In this document: positions 18,096 to 26,815 of the stretch, piece by piece
Numbering within the stretch: position 1 is the stretch's first letter
Layout: each line of letters opens with the position of its first letter
Source: Chthoniobacterales bacterium
GTDB taxonomy: Bacteria; Verrucomicrobiota; Verrucomicrobiia; Chthoniobacterales; UBA10450
Assembly (NCBI GenBank): GCA_013821455.1
Contig: JACDGS010000016.1
Coordinates: forward strand, 18,142 to 82,141
DNA: 64,000 bases
Direction of reading: 5' to 3'
Translations under genes and position numbers: made by a program
The notes under the pieces: model-generated
What the model saw: the letters and a program-made list of their open reading frames with translations, nothing else
Told to the model about the DNA's origin: nothing
Databases searched by the model: none

Positions 18096-18218
18096 CCGGG
18101 GAGCGCGGGCGCCTCGCCCGACGTCTCAGCGCGCGTGGGAGCCTAACGACGTGGAGCGTTTCCGGAGGTTTTCGGCGAGGCGCCGAAAACAGCACGCGAG
18201 GCGCGTGCGCTCCCCGGA
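18096..18218. repeat. Family A intergenic hairpin repeat, copy 4
   Basis: Left arm CCGGGGAGCGCGGGCGCC is slightly diverged; the right arm GGCGCGTGCGCTCCCCGG and the inner stem TTTTCGGCGAGGCGCCGAAAA are intact. It fills most of the regulator-kinase gap and touches the kinase start codon, where it could hide or expose translation initiation. Confidence 0.85.
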
Positions 18219-18235
18219 ATTTCGCGACGCAGCGC

Positions 18236-19582
18236 TCACAAACCATACTGTTGCAGCCGCCGGTAAAAAGCGCTGCGGCTTAAGCCTAACGACTCCGCGG
18301 CCTTGCGCGCATTGCCGTCGTTGCGGGCGAGCGCCTTCTTGATCAGGAAAGCTTCCACGTCTTCCAAGCTCATCTCCTCGAGCCGCGGTGAAGTGTCTCC
18401 TGCACTCGTTAGGCCGAGATCGTTCGCTTTCAGTTGATTTCCGCGCGCCATGAGCACCGCGCGTTCGATCACGTGATCGAGCTCGCGCACGTTGCCCGGA
18501 AATTCATGCCTAACGAGCGCCTCGTGCGCGGCCGGTTCGAAGCCGGTCAGTTTCTTGCGATAGCGCTCCGCATGCTGGCGGAGGAAATGCGCGGCGAGAG
18601 GAGCAATGTCGTCACGCCGTTCGCGCAAAGGTGGGAGCGCGACCTCGATGGTGTTGAGGCGAAACAACAAGTCCTGCCGAAAACGTCCAGCCGCGACTTC
18701 TTCGTGCAGGTTAGCATTGGTCGCGGAAATGATGCGGACGTTGGCGTGCAATGTTTTCGAAGAACCGACGCGTTCGAACTCGCCCGTCTCGATCACGCGG
18801 AGCAACTTGGCCTGCTGACTCATTGGCAGGTTCGCGATCTCGTCGAGAAAGAGCGTGCTTTCATCCGCGAGCTCGAAACGCCCGGCGCGATCCGTTTTCG
18901 CATCGGTGAAAGCGCCTTTCACGTGACCGAAAAGTTCGCTCTCGAAAACACCTTCCGAGAGTCCGCCCATGTTCACCGTGATCATGATTTTGCTCGCGCG
19001 GCTCGAGAGAGAATGCAGCGCGCGCGCGACGAGGCCTTTGCCCGTTCCGTTTTCGCCCGTGATAAGAATGTTCGCGTCGGACGGTGCGACGCGCGTGATG
19101 AGCTCGATCACCGGACGCATCTGCGGCGAATCGGAAATGATGCTCGGCATTTTTCCGCGGAGCAGTTCGTTCTTCGCTTCGAGTTGCCGGCTTTTGCGCA
19201 GCGCGCTGCCGAGCGCAATCTGCGTGCGAACGATGGTCAGTAGTCGATCGTTGTCCCAGGGTTTCGGGAGAAAATCGCGCGCGCCAAGTTTCATCGCTTC
19301 CACCGCGAGATCGATCGTCGCCCACGCTGTCATGACGACGATGGGGAGGTTTTCGTCGAGCGCTTGAATGCGAGGGATGGCTTCGAGGCCCTCCTGTCCG
19401 GATGTGGTATCGCGCGTGTAATTGAGATCCATCATGAGCAGCGCGTAATCGCGTTTCTCGAGCGCGTTGAGGACCGCGCCTAACGAAGTCACTCCGTCGG
19501 TCTGATAGCCTTCGCCTTTAAGTAAAATGCGCAGCGCTTCGAGCACGTCGCTCTGATCGTCGGCAATGAGGATGCGGCTCAT
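18236..19582 (-). CDS. NtrC-family sigma-54-dependent response regulator
   Basis: A 448-residue activator in three parts. The receiver domain has an acidic pocket (ADD at 7-9) and Asp52 as phosphoacceptor. The AAA+ domain shows Walker A GENGTGKG, a sigma-54 contact loop reading GAFTDA instead of the canonical GAFTGA, Walker B STLFLDEI and the R-finger region. A Fis-type helix-turn-helix ends the protein (NARKAAESLGLSRSAFYRRL). GAFTDA keeps the key Thr and occurs in active relatives. It overlaps the upstream PIN toxin gene by 4 nt and precedes its kinase. The perfect sigma-54 promoter after the kinase gene is its obvious local target. Confidence 0.94.
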   Translation of the reverse strand: MSRILIADDQSDVLEALRILLKGEGYQTDGVTSLGAVLNALEKRDYALLMMDLNYTRDTTSGQEGLEAIPRIQALDENLPIVVMTAWATIDLAVEAMKLGARDFLPKPWDNDRLLTIVRTQIALGSALRKSRQLEAKNELLRGKMPSIISDSPQMRPVIELITRVAPSDANILITGENGTGKGLVARALHSLSSRASKIMITVNMGGLSEGVFESELFGHVKGAFTDAKTDRAGRFELADESTLFLDEIANLPMSQQAKLLRVIETGEFERVGSSKTLHANVRIISATNANLHEEVAAGRFRQDLLFRLNTIEVALPPLRERRDDIAPLAAHFLRQHAERYRKKLTGFEPAAHEALVRHEFPGNVRELDHVIERAVLMARGNQLKANDLGLTSAGDTSPRLEEMSLEDVEAFLIKKALARNDGNARKAAESLGLSRSAFYRRLQQYGL

Positions 19583-19986
19583 CGCGGTGTCTCGATCCGC
19601 AGGGCGGGGAAGAGTTTTTGGAAGTCTCGTGCGTTGCGGGTAAGCAGGCCGTCGAAGCGTTGCGCGAACGCGCCGATCAGAACGTCAGCGATGGGACGTT
19701 TGTTAGGCAAACGCCGCGCTCTGATATGCGAAGCCCAGGCATCGAAAGCGCACTGGGTGTCGAGCCATGTCCAACTTTCGGTCCAGGCGACTCCGAGGTT
19801 GGCGAGGAAATGCTCCTGCGCCGTCAGGACGCCGTCGAAAGCAGGAGCGAGCTCGACAAATGAAACCGGCGAGATGACCAAGCCACGTGCGTTTTTTTGA
19901 GCCAGGAAGCGCGATGAGACGTTACCAAAACGCGGGTCGGCGTCTGCGATATCGATGAGCAAACAGGTGTCAACGACCCACGACAC
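19579..19986 (-). CDS. VapC-like PIN-domain toxin
   Basis: GTG at 19986 is taken as start because it overlaps the antitoxin stop by one base (TAGTG) and gives the PIN opening VVDTCLLIDIAD directly; an ATG at 20019 would overlap the antitoxin by 34 nt. About 135 residues. PIN acidic residues are visible in DTCLLIDIAD, in FVEL and in PIADVLIGAFA, followed by LTRNARDF. PIN toxins are Mg2+-dependent ribonucleases, usually acting on tRNA or rRNA, held by a cognate antitoxin. Its stop overlaps the response regulator start by 4 nt, so the toxin-antitoxin and two-component genes may be transcribed together. Confidence 0.85.
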   Translation of the reverse strand: MSWVVDTCLLIDIADADPRFGNVSSRFLAQKNARGLVISPVSFVELAPAFDGVLTAQEHFLANLGVAWTESWTWLDTQCAFDAWASHIRARRLPNKRPIADVLIGAFAQRFDGLLTRNARDFQKLFPALRIETPR

Positions 19987-20243
19987 TACTTTTCCCCTTC
20001 GCGCAAAATGGCCATCCACTTATCGGTCGGTCGGCCCTTCTCCCCGCGGAAACGGGCGGCGAAACCGAGCATGGCTTTGGCGCCGAGCGGCTTTTTCTTT
20101 TGCGGAATACGAATGAGACATTCGCGGTCGGAGAGTTTCTCCCAGACTAACGGTTGTCCGGGTTTCAGGTTGAGTTCGCGGCGGATCGCGGCTGGGATGG
20201 AGACCTGGCCGCGCTCAGTCACGACGGTGGTTTGGGTGCGCAT
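19986..20243 (-). CDS. AbrB/SpoVT-type antitoxin (VapB-like)
   Basis: Start ATG at 20243 gives 85 residues beginning MRTQTTVVTERGQVSIPAAI, the swapped-hairpin AbrB DNA-binding domain (TERGQVSIPAAIRRELNLKPG). An ATG at 20273 would add ten residues that overlie a likely operator. The C-terminal Lys/Arg-rich tail would contact the PIN toxin. Antitoxins of this type bind their own promoter with the toxin as co-repressor. Confidence 0.85.
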   Translation of the reverse strand: MRTQTTVVTERGQVSIPAAIRRELNLKPGQPLVWEKLSDRECLIRIPQKKKPLGAKAMLGFAARFRGEKGRPTDKWMAILREGEK

Positions 20244-20253
20244 GCGGGTGATT

Positions 20254-20273
20254 CTATCATGCAATTTTATCAT
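20254..20273. promoter_or_regulatory. Direct repeats upstream of the antitoxin gene
   Basis: TATCATG occurs twice in TATCATGCAATTTTATCATG, 13 bp apart, in the only AT-rich patch before the antitoxin start. It is a plausible operator for the AbrB-type antitoxin. Confidence 0.45.
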
Positions 20274-20299
20274 GTCGAATTTTCGCCGTCTTAGAGGGG

Positions 20300-21200
20300 T
20301 TTTAATGCGATCAACTTCTGCTCGAAACGCCCGTCGCCGGCGCGCAAGGGATTAAGGAAACGCCGGGCGTTGTTTTTCAATCCGAGGCGGACCTCGGCGT
20401 CGAGACCACCGGCGAGCGCGCTGCGATTCTCATGGAAGGAATTATCGGGAGCCGTTCCACCTTTCTCGGCAAGACATTGCGCGACCTGAATTTTCGGCAG
20501 CGCTACGGCGTTCTTATTCTTGCCGTTCATCGGCAGGGAGAAAATCTGCGCAAGCACTTCGAGGATGTGCGGCTGGCGTTCGGCGACACGCTGCTCGTGC
20601 AGGGCCCGGTCGAAGGAATCCATCGCCCCATGCAGGAGCGCGATTTTCTCAGCCTCACCGAGACGAAGCAGCGCGCTTTCCGCCGGCATAAAGCTCCGCT
20701 CGCAATTCTCGCCATTGGCAGCGTGATCGTCCTCGGCGCGCGAAGCGATTGAGTGGCGGATTCTCTTCATGATTTTCGGCATGCTCGCGCTCGGCACGGC
20801 GATGGAAACGACTGGCGCGGCGCATCTCATCGCGAGCGGTGTTACAGGCGCAGTTGACGCTTCGGCCCGGCAGTCACTCTCTCAGTCATGTGTCTCGTCG
20901 CGACCTTGCTTACCGAGTTGATTAGTAATAACGCCGTGGCCGTTCTTCTCACTCCGATCGCCTTTGAGATTGCGAATACTAATGGGTGTGGATGCGCGGC
21001 CATTTTGCGTCGCGGTCATCTTCGGGGGTGCGGCTAGCTTCGCCACGCCTATAGGTCATCAGACTAATACCTATGTCTTTGGCGCGGGCGGTTACCGCTT
21101 CTCCGATTTTCCAAAAATCGGTGCGCCGCTAAATATTATCCTTTGGATCGCGGCTAGCATCCTTATTCCTATCTTCTGGCCTTTCGCCGCCAGGCCGTAG
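20300..21200 (+). pseudogene. Remnant of an SLC13-family transporter with TrkA-C domain
   Basis: Plus-strand pieces in different frames match one SLC13 permease. 20301-20755 reads DQLLLETPVAGAQG...GKTLRDLNFRQRYGVLILAVHRQG...FGDTLLVQGP, a TrkA-C domain. About 20745-20860 reads EAIEWRILFMIFGMLALGTA. About 20870-20970 reads FGPAVTLSVMCLVATLLTEL then ISNNAVAVLLTPIAFEIANT. 20983-21200 reads MGVDARPFCVAVIFGG and SFATPIGHQTNTYVFGAGGY, the last membrane part. At least three frameshifts separate them and the N-terminal half is absent. The base composition changes near 20880 from TA-poor to TA-rich within the remnant. Sequencing error could explain single frameshifts but not the missing half. Confidence 0.85.
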
Positions 21201-21245
21201 ATCGCGCTATTTGCAGGCAGCCCATTAACAACGCAGCCTTAGCTA

Positions 21246-21599
21246 ATGAATCCCACCCTTTTTCGGGTTGCAGCCACTCTTTGTTTTCTCGCGGTAGGAC
21301 TGGGAGCTTTCGGTGCGCACGCTCTGAAAGGAACTCTTGCAGCGAACGGCCTAACCGACGTTTGGAACAAGGCTGTCTTATATCAATTTGTCCATGCGCT
21401 GGCTCTGCTCCTTCTCGCTACCTTACCGGGCGCAAATCGTATTGCCGCGTGGCTATTCATAAGCGGTATTATCATTTTCAGCGGGAGCCTCTATCTCCTC
21501 GCCCTAACGAACATAAGATGGCTCGGCGCGATCACTCCGATCGGCGGACTCTGTTTCCTGGCCGGTTGGCTTTGTCTTATTATCTGGCCGCCGCGCTAA
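21246..21599 (+). CDS. DUF423 family membrane protein
   Basis: A 117-residue protein with four predicted helices. It opens with a helix containing FLAVGLGAFGAHALKGTL, the DUF423 hallmark, followed by the VWNKAVLYQFVHALALLLLA helix and two C-terminal helices (LFISGIIIFSGSLYLLAL and PIGGLCFLAGWLCLII). The family (for example E. coli YgdD) has no established function. It stands alone after the SLC13 remnant, in a TA-rich segment. Start ATG at 21246 gives the usual family N-terminus. Confidence 0.9.
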   Translation: MNPTLFRVAATLCFLAVGLGAFGAHALKGTLAANGLTDVWNKAVLYQFVHALALLLLATLPGANRIAAWLFISGIIIFSGSLYLLALTNIRWLGAITPIGGLCFLAGWLCLIIWPPR

Positions 21600-21698
21600 T
21601 TCCTAGCCCGGTAGAGCCAGATAGATAGCCAGTGCAGGGCAGACCCGCCCGACCGCGAGCGATACGCGACCATCGATCACTAGATCTTCAAAGCAGAG

Positions 21699-21929
21699 TT
21701 AGTCAGTCTTCGCGGAGAAGAGTGCTTTGCTCGTTAGGCACTGGTAAGGCGCGTGGCGGTTCCCAATGTCATAAAGCTCCCCGCCGCCCTCCGTTTTCGT
21801 CTCCGCGAGCGATGCGACGAAGTCCAGGGCCAGAAAGGGAATAAGCGCTAGCCCTGCCACCAGCAGGCCGATGAGCTGCAATTGTTGAAATTCTCGCAGC
21901 ATCAAGGGAGTGAGCCAGGCTGGTTTCAT
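21699..21929 (-). CDS. Possible small membrane protein, unknown
   Basis: A 76-residue frame (MKPAWLTPLMLREFQQLQLI) with one hydrophobic segment at about 17-36 and a hydrophilic tail. No family is recognised and no strong ribosome site is visible. It is the only plausible gene in the 21600-22068 gap; the rest of that gap shows nothing else. It could be spurious. Confidence 0.35.
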   Translation of the reverse strand: MKPAWLTPLMLREFQQLQLIGLLVAGLALIPFLALDFVASLAETKTEGGGELYDIGNRHAPYQCLTSKALFSAKTD

Positions 21930-22068
21930 TGCCGGTTCCGATGAGATAGAAGTGAAGAGTAAAGCTCAATCTATTTGTGGAGGCACTTCCGTGATCAAAT
22001 GTTCCGAACTTACAACAAGAGACACGTGAAGTTGATTGCAAACTTCTGACTGGCCTACACAATTGAAC

Positions 22069-24288
22069 ATGCCCGCCTTCCGAGTCCTATCTTATCTTCT
22101 ACTCGCGAGCCTTCCTTGTCTTAGCGCCCTCGCGGCGGAGAAAGAATCGGAGGATATGCGCTTTTTCCGGGATCTGGCAGAGACTCGGAGCTACTCGTTA
22201 GGGCAACCGGTTTCTCCTCAACTCACTCCGGATGGAAAGGCGGTCATCTTTCTGCGTGGCGGAGCAAGAGACCCGGTCTTGCGCCTCTATGAATTAACGA
22301 TCGCCGATGGCAAGTTGCGCGAAATCCTCAGCCCTGAGAAAATCCTGCAAGGCGCGAAGGAAGAGCTAAGTGCGGAAGAGCGCTCACGTCGGGAGCGCGC
22401 GCGCCAGAGCTTGCATGGTTTTACCAGTTTCCAGTTATCAAAAGACGGTAGTAAATTGCTCATAGTCTTATCCGGCCGCATTTACGAGATCGCGCGCACT
22501 GATGCGAGTGTGCGAGCTTTGCCGGGAGAGGATTGGATAGACCCGCGCTTTTCGCCTGATGGGCGATTTGTCGCGGCGGTTCATGGTGACGAGTTACACG
22601 TTATAGACTTGGAGAAACTAACGGATCTCGCCCTAACGACAGGTGCCAGTGAAACAATTCAACATGGACTCGCGGAATTCGTCGCGCAGGAAGAGATGGA
22701 TCGCCGCGAAGGTTATTGGTGGTCGCCCGATTCCCAGACACTGGTATATCAAGAAACTGACAACGCGGGAGTAGAAAGCCGGTTCATCGCCGACCCACTT
22801 CATCCTGAGACTCCGCCTGCGAAAAATTTCTATCCGCGGGCCGGCACGAAGAACGCGCAGGTGCGCCTGGGGCTTATCGCGCGCACCGGCGGAGCAACCC
22901 GCTGGATCGAATGGGATCGCGAAAAATTTCCCTATCTCGCGCGCGTCGTCTGGAAGGAAAAGGCTGCGCCACTTTCGATCCTGGTGCTGAATCGCGCGCA
23001 GCAGGACGAACGGCTTCTCGCCGTCGATCCGCCGACCGGCGCGACGCGTGAGTTGCTGCACGAGAGTGACTCAGCGTGGTTGAACCTCGATCCGCGGCCT
23101 ATGCCGATTTGGTTAAGAGATGGTAAGGACTTTCTTTGGACGACGGAAAGGAATGGCGCATGGCAGCTCGAGCTGCGTCAGGCTGACGGCGCGCTCGTGC
23201 GCGCGGTGACTCCACCTGAGTTCGGGTTGCAGCAGTGTGTCGGGCCGATCGATTCCGATCATGCGGTCCTGGTCGCGGGCGGGATGGATGCGCGGCAGCG
23301 TCAACTCTTTCGCTTTTCGCTCGATAAGTCAGACAAAGGAGTAAGCCTAACGAGTAAAGGTGGGTGGCATAATGCCAAAGTGGACGAAGAACAGGAGTTA
23401 TACCTCCATCAATTCGCGCTGCTCGACGGTCAAACTGGCTGGGAAGTGTCACACGCCGCCGATGGCTCGACGGTTTGTAGCCTGCCTTCCGTCGCAGAAC
23501 ATCCTGCCGCCTTACCTGTCCTTGAATTAACCCGGACGGAGGGCGCGCGGCCAATGGACGCCGCCATTGTGCGGCCACATCATTTCCAGAAAGGCCAGAG
23601 CTATCCGGTCCTCCTCGATGTTTATGCCGGACCCCACGGGAAAGAAGTGACTGCGTTACCGCAAAGATACCTAACCGATCAATGGATGGCGGACCGCGGA
23701 TATATCGTTGTTGCGATCGATGGCCGCGGCACACCAGATCACGGACGCGCATGGGAGCGAGCTATCCGCGGCAACTTGATCGACCTCGCGCTCGAGGATC
23801 AGGTTGCAGGCTTGCACGCACTCGCGCAACACGAGACCGCGATGGATCTGAAGCGAGTCGGTGTTTTCGGCTGGTCTTTTGGCGGATATTTTTCCGCGAT
23901 GGCGACGATACGGCGTCCTGATATTTTCCGTTGCGGCGTAGCAGGGGCGCCGGTGGTGACTTGGGAAAACTACGACACTTGTTACACCGAGCGCTATCTC
24001 GGATTGCCCTCGGAAAATGCGGAAGCGTATCGAGTCAGCAGCGTTTTGACTTATGCCGCGAACCTCAGTCGTCCGCTTCTTATTATTCATGGACTAACGG
24101 ACGATAATGTTTACGCCCAGCATTCCATTCAACTTATGGAAGCGCTTTTCACCGCGGGTAAGACCTTCGAGTTTCTTCCGTTGCTTGGAACACATATGGT
24201 TAGTGACCCGCTGCCTGAATTACGCCGGCAAATGCGCATCATCGATTTCTTCGACCGGGAGTTGCGGCCCGAAGTAGGAAACAAGTGA
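22069..24288 (+). CDS. Dipeptidyl peptidase IV-like S9B serine peptidase
   Basis: ATG at 22069 begins a signal peptide (MPAFRVLSYLLLASLPCLSA), favoured over an upstream TTG. The mature protein (about 739 residues in all) has an N-terminal beta-propeller (FSPDGRFVAAV, WSPDSQTLVYQ) with the VAQEEMDR segment that supplies the Glu-Glu pair anchoring the substrate amino end in S9B enzymes. A C-terminal alpha/beta hydrolase carries Ser603 in GWSFGGY, Asp678 in HGLTDDN and His709 in LGTHM; the spacing matches DPP-IV. Expected to remove X-Pro dipeptides outside the cytoplasm. Its stop overlaps the next gene's GTG by 4 nt. Confidence 0.92.
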   Translation: MPAFRVLSYLLLASLPCLSALAAEKESEDMRFFRDLAETRSYSLGQPVSPQLTPDGKAVIFLRGGARDPVLRLYELTIADGKLREILSPEKILQGAKEELSAEERSRRERARQSLHGFTSFQLSKDGSKLLIVLSGRIYEIARTDASVRALPGEDWIDPRFSPDGRFVAAVHGDELHVIDLEKLTDLALTTGASETIQHGLAEFVAQEEMDRREGYWWSPDSQTLVYQETDNAGVESRFIADPLHPETPPAKNFYPRAGTKNAQVRLGLIARTGGATRWIEWDREKFPYLARVVWKEKAAPLSILVLNRAQQDERLLAVDPPTGATRELLHESDSAWLNLDPRPMPIWLRDGKDFLWTTERNGAWQLELRQADGALVRAVTPPEFGLQQCVGPIDSDHAVLVAGGMDARQRQLFRFSLDKSDKGVSLTSKGGWHNAKVDEEQELYLHQFALLDGQTGWEVSHAADGSTVCSLPSVAEHPAALPVLELTRTEGARPMDAAIVRPHHFQKGQSYPVLLDVYAGPHGKEVTALPQRYLTDQWMADRGYIVVAIDGRGTPDHGRAWERAIRGNLIDLALEDQVAGLHALAQHETAMDLKRVGVFGWSFGGYFSAMATIRRPDIFRCGVAGAPVVTWENYDTCYTERYLGLPSENAEAYRVSSVLTYAANLSRPLLIIHGLTDDNVYAQHSIQLMEALFTAGKTFEFLPLLGTHMVSDPLPELRRQMRIIDFFDRELRPEVGNK

Positions 24289-25808
24289 GTACGCAAGGTA
24301 GTCCTATTTCCGGCGAGACGCGGCGCGATCGCATTGATCTTGCGCTTTTATTAGGGTTAGCGTCACTAACTATTCTTTACCACCTCGTCACTGGTAACAA
24401 CTACGGTTACCATCGCGACGAACTGGCTACCCTGCATGACGCGCGCCATTTCGCCTGGGGCTACGTGGCTTATCCACCTGTTACTCCTTTTCTCGCGCGC
24501 CTCTCCCTGCTGCTTTTCGGCCCTTCTCTAACAGGCTTTCGCTTTTTCGCTGTGCTCGCGTGCGGTGTCTCCATCCTGCTTGCCGGACTTATGGCACGCG
24601 CGTTGGGCGGCCAGCGCGGTGCTCAACTCCTCGCGGCCTGCGCGGCAACTGCCTTTACTCTCGTCGCTGGGAGTTTGATGCAGTATGTCTCGTTCGACTA
24701 TCTCGCGTGGGTTGCGGTTTCTTACTTTGTTATTCGCCTTTGCCAAACAGACGATCCTCGCTGGTGGCTTGCGCTCGGGTGCGCGATTGGCTTTGGTATG
24801 CTGAGCAAATACAGCATGCCGGTATGCGTCGCCGGCGTCGGGGTTGCTGTCTTCTGCACTCGGCTGCGCGTGCATTTGAGGAGTAAGTGGCTCTGGCTCG
24901 GCGCTGCTATCTCGCTCCTTATCTTTCTGCCTAATTTCCTTTGGCAGATGAGTCATCATTTTATCTCGCTCGATTTTCTCCGGCATATTCACGAGCGCGA
25001 TGTTCGTATCGGTAGGACGAAGGATTTCCTACCCGATCAGCTCAAGCTCACTCTGCTTGCCTTCCCTTTAGCTGCGGTGGGAATTTACTTCTACTTCTTC
25101 GCGTCGATAGGTCGCCGCTTCCGCGCGCTGGGTTGGATGTTCGTCGTACCGCTTATTATCTTTTTGGCCGCAAAAGGACGTGGTTATTATCTGGCCGGGG
25201 TTTACCCGATGCTTTACGCTGGCGGCGCGGTTTGGGGGGAGAAATGGCTGTCACGCTTACGGAGCGGATGGGCGATTACTCTACGGTCTGTCGCCTGGTT
25301 TGCTGTGGTAACCGACATGGTTTTCATGCTCGCCTTTTTTACTCCGCTCGCGCCGTTTAACTCACGCTGGTGGTGGACCGCCGCGAAACTCAATGGCGAC
25401 ATGCACGAAGAAATCGGATGGCCCGAGTTAGTGCAAAAGGTCGCGCAGATTCGTAACTCACTTTCGCCGGAAGACCGAGCTCACCTGGGAATTCTAGCCG
25501 CTAACTATGGCGAAGCCGGTGCGATCGAACTCTACGGGGCGAGCTATGGTCTGCCGCAGCCAATTAGCGGCATCAATTCCTTTTGGGCCCAGGGGTATGG
25601 CGATCCGCCACCGGAAGTATTGATTGTGCTTGGTTTCTCGCCCGAGTCACTCGCGCGCAAATTCGAGTCCGTTGAGTTGATCGGTCGCTTTGATAATCGG
25701 TATCACGTGCCTAACGAGGAATCGACGGATAACTCCAGGATCTATCTTTGCCGTCGTCTCCGCAAATCCTGGCCGGAATTCTGGAAGGATTTCCAATACT
25801 TCGGCTAA
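24285..25808 (+). CDS. GT39-type membrane glycosyltransferase (PMT/ArnT-like)
   Basis: A 507-residue integral membrane protein starting at a GTG that overlaps the peptidase stop (GTGA). The first outer loop has YHRDELATLHDARH followed by YPPVTPFLARL, matching the Asp-Glu catalytic loop and Pro-Pro motif of the dolichyl-/undecaprenyl-phosphate sugar transferase superfamily (PMT_2). About ten helices fill residues 20-370, and a soluble C-terminal domain of about 130 residues follows (ANYGEAGAIELYG). It moves sugars from a lipid-phosphate donor to an acceptor on the outer face of the inner membrane; the acceptor is unknown. The segment is strongly TA-rich compared with the 1-20 kb block. Confidence 0.9.
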   Translation: MSTQGSPISGETRRDRIDLALLLGLASLTILYHLVTGNNYGYHRDELATLHDARHFAWGYVAYPPVTPFLARLSLLLFGPSLTGFRFFAVLACGVSILLAGLMARALGGQRGAQLLAACAATAFTLVAGSLMQYVSFDYLAWVAVSYFVIRLCQTDDPRWWLALGCAIGFGMLSKYSMPVCVAGVGVAVFCTRLRVHLRSKWLWLGAAISLLIFLPNFLWQMSHHFISLDFLRHIHERDVRIGRTKDFLPDQLKLTLLAFPLAAVGIYFYFFASIGRRFRALGWMFVVPLIIFLAAKGRGYYLAGVYPMLYAGGAVWGEKWLSRLRSGWAITLRSVAWFAVVTDMVFMLAFFTPLAPFNSRWWWTAAKLNGDMHEEIGWPELVQKVAQIRNSLSPEDRAHLGILAANYGEAGAIELYGASYGLPQPISGINSFWAQGYGDPPPEVLIVLGFSPESLARKFESVELIGRFDNRYHVPNEESTDNSRIYLCRRLRKSWPEFWKDFQYFG

Positions 25809-25868
25809 CTGTGATTCTAACCTAGCGGAAAGCTGCACGGGGGAAAGTCGCTCAGGAGTATTTTAGCG

Positions 25869-25888
25869 CCTCACTCCCAAGTGTGAGG
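25869..25888. terminator. Hairpin between convergent genes
   Basis: CCTCAC-TCCCAAGT-GTGAGG forms a 6-bp stem between the glycosyltransferase stop (25808) and the rmlA stop (25919). No T-tract is seen, so a bidirectional terminator is only a weak suggestion. An octamer motif follows at about 25905. Confidence 0.35.
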
Positions 25889-25918
25889 TTGGTCGTGCGG
25901 CTTGCCTAACGAGTAAAG

Positions 25919-26815
25919 CTATAGATTAAGGTGAGCCGGGGCGGCGGGCCCCTCGGCGCAGACCATCTGGAGATAGCTGCGGTATTCGCCTTTGGGGAGG
26001 TCTTTAATCAGACTCTCCAGGTGCGCTTGATCGATGAAGCCGGCCCGTAAGGCGACTTCTTCAAGACAGGCCACTTTCAAACCCTGCCGGTGTTCGATGG
26101 TGGCGATGTAGTTGGCTGCCTCGAGCAGACTGGTCTGGGTGCCGGTGTCGAGCCACGCCATCCCGCGACTGAGCAAGCGGACGTGCAGAGATTGATCCTT
26201 GAGATAGGAAAGGTTGAGGTCAGTAATTTCCAGTTCGCCGCGCGCGGAGGGGCGCAGGGAACGGCAGCGTTCCACCACTTGTTCGTCATAAACATACAAA
26301 CCCGGAACCGCGTAATGGCTTTTCGGTTTGGCGGGCTTTTCTTCGAGGCTAATCACCCGGCCGTCCGCGCCGAACTCAACCACGCCGTAGCGTTCCGGGT
26401 CGCGCACCTGATAGCCAAAAATGCACGCGCCTCCTTTAGTCGTTAGGGCGTCGCGGAAGAAATCGAGCTTCCCGTAGAAAATATTGTCGCCCAGGATCAG
26501 TGCCGCGCCGTCCTCACCGATGAAATCCGCGCCAATCAAGAAGGCTTGGGCAATTCCTTTAGGCTCCGGTTGTTCAGCGTATTCAAGGCGAATGCCAAGA
26601 CGCGAGCCATCACCGAGAAAGTCGCGCAACATCGGAATGTCTTTCGGTGTCGAGATGACAAGGATCTCGCGCAGGCCGCCGAGCATGAGCGTCGCGAGCG
26701 GGTAGCAAATCATCGGCTTGTCGTAAACCGGGAGGAGTTGTTTGCAGACAATTCTCGTTAGGGGATGAAGCCGTGTGCCGGCGCCGCCGGCGAGGAGGAT
26801 AGCTTTCTTGTTCAT
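25919..26815 (-). CDS. rmlA: Glucose-1-phosphate thymidylyltransferase
   Basis: ATG at 26815 (MNKKAILLAGGAGTRLHPLT) is the start; the frame extends 66 codons upstream only as antisense of the neighbouring gene. The 298 residues show the nucleotidyltransferase signature GGAGTRLHPLT, KQLLPVYDKPMICYPL, the metal/substrate segment ILGDNIFYG, EEKPAKPKSHYAVPGLYVYD and TDLNLSYL, all typical of RmlA. It makes dTDP-glucose from glucose-1-phosphate and dTTP, the first step of dTDP-L-rhamnose synthesis. It overlaps the preceding glycosyltransferase gene by 4 nt. No rmlB, C or D is nearby. Confidence 0.94.
   Translation of the reverse strand: MNKKAILLAGGAGTRLHPLTRIVCKQLLPVYDKPMICYPLATLMLGGLREILVISTPKDIPMLRDFLGDGSRLGIRLEYAEQPEPKGIAQAFLIGADFIGEDGAALILGDNIFYGKLDFFRDALTTKGGACIFGYQVRDPERYGVVEFGADGRVISLEEKPAKPKSHYAVPGLYVYDEQVVERCRSLRPSARGELEITDLNLSYLKDQSLHVRLLSRGMAWLDTGTQTSLLEAANYIATIEHRQGLKVACLEEVALRAGFIDQAHLESLIKDLPKGEYRSYLQMVCAEGPAAPAHLNL

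Noticed and set aside
1..20000. Many long open frames on the plus strand opposite the permease, kinase and regulator genes
   Set aside because: They are GC-rich antisense shadows with Arg/Ala/Pro-rich, non-homologous products and no ribosome sites.
20291..20830. A 179-residue minus-strand frame
   Set aside because: It is antisense to the SLC13 TrkA-C remnant, whose plus-strand translation shows real homology.
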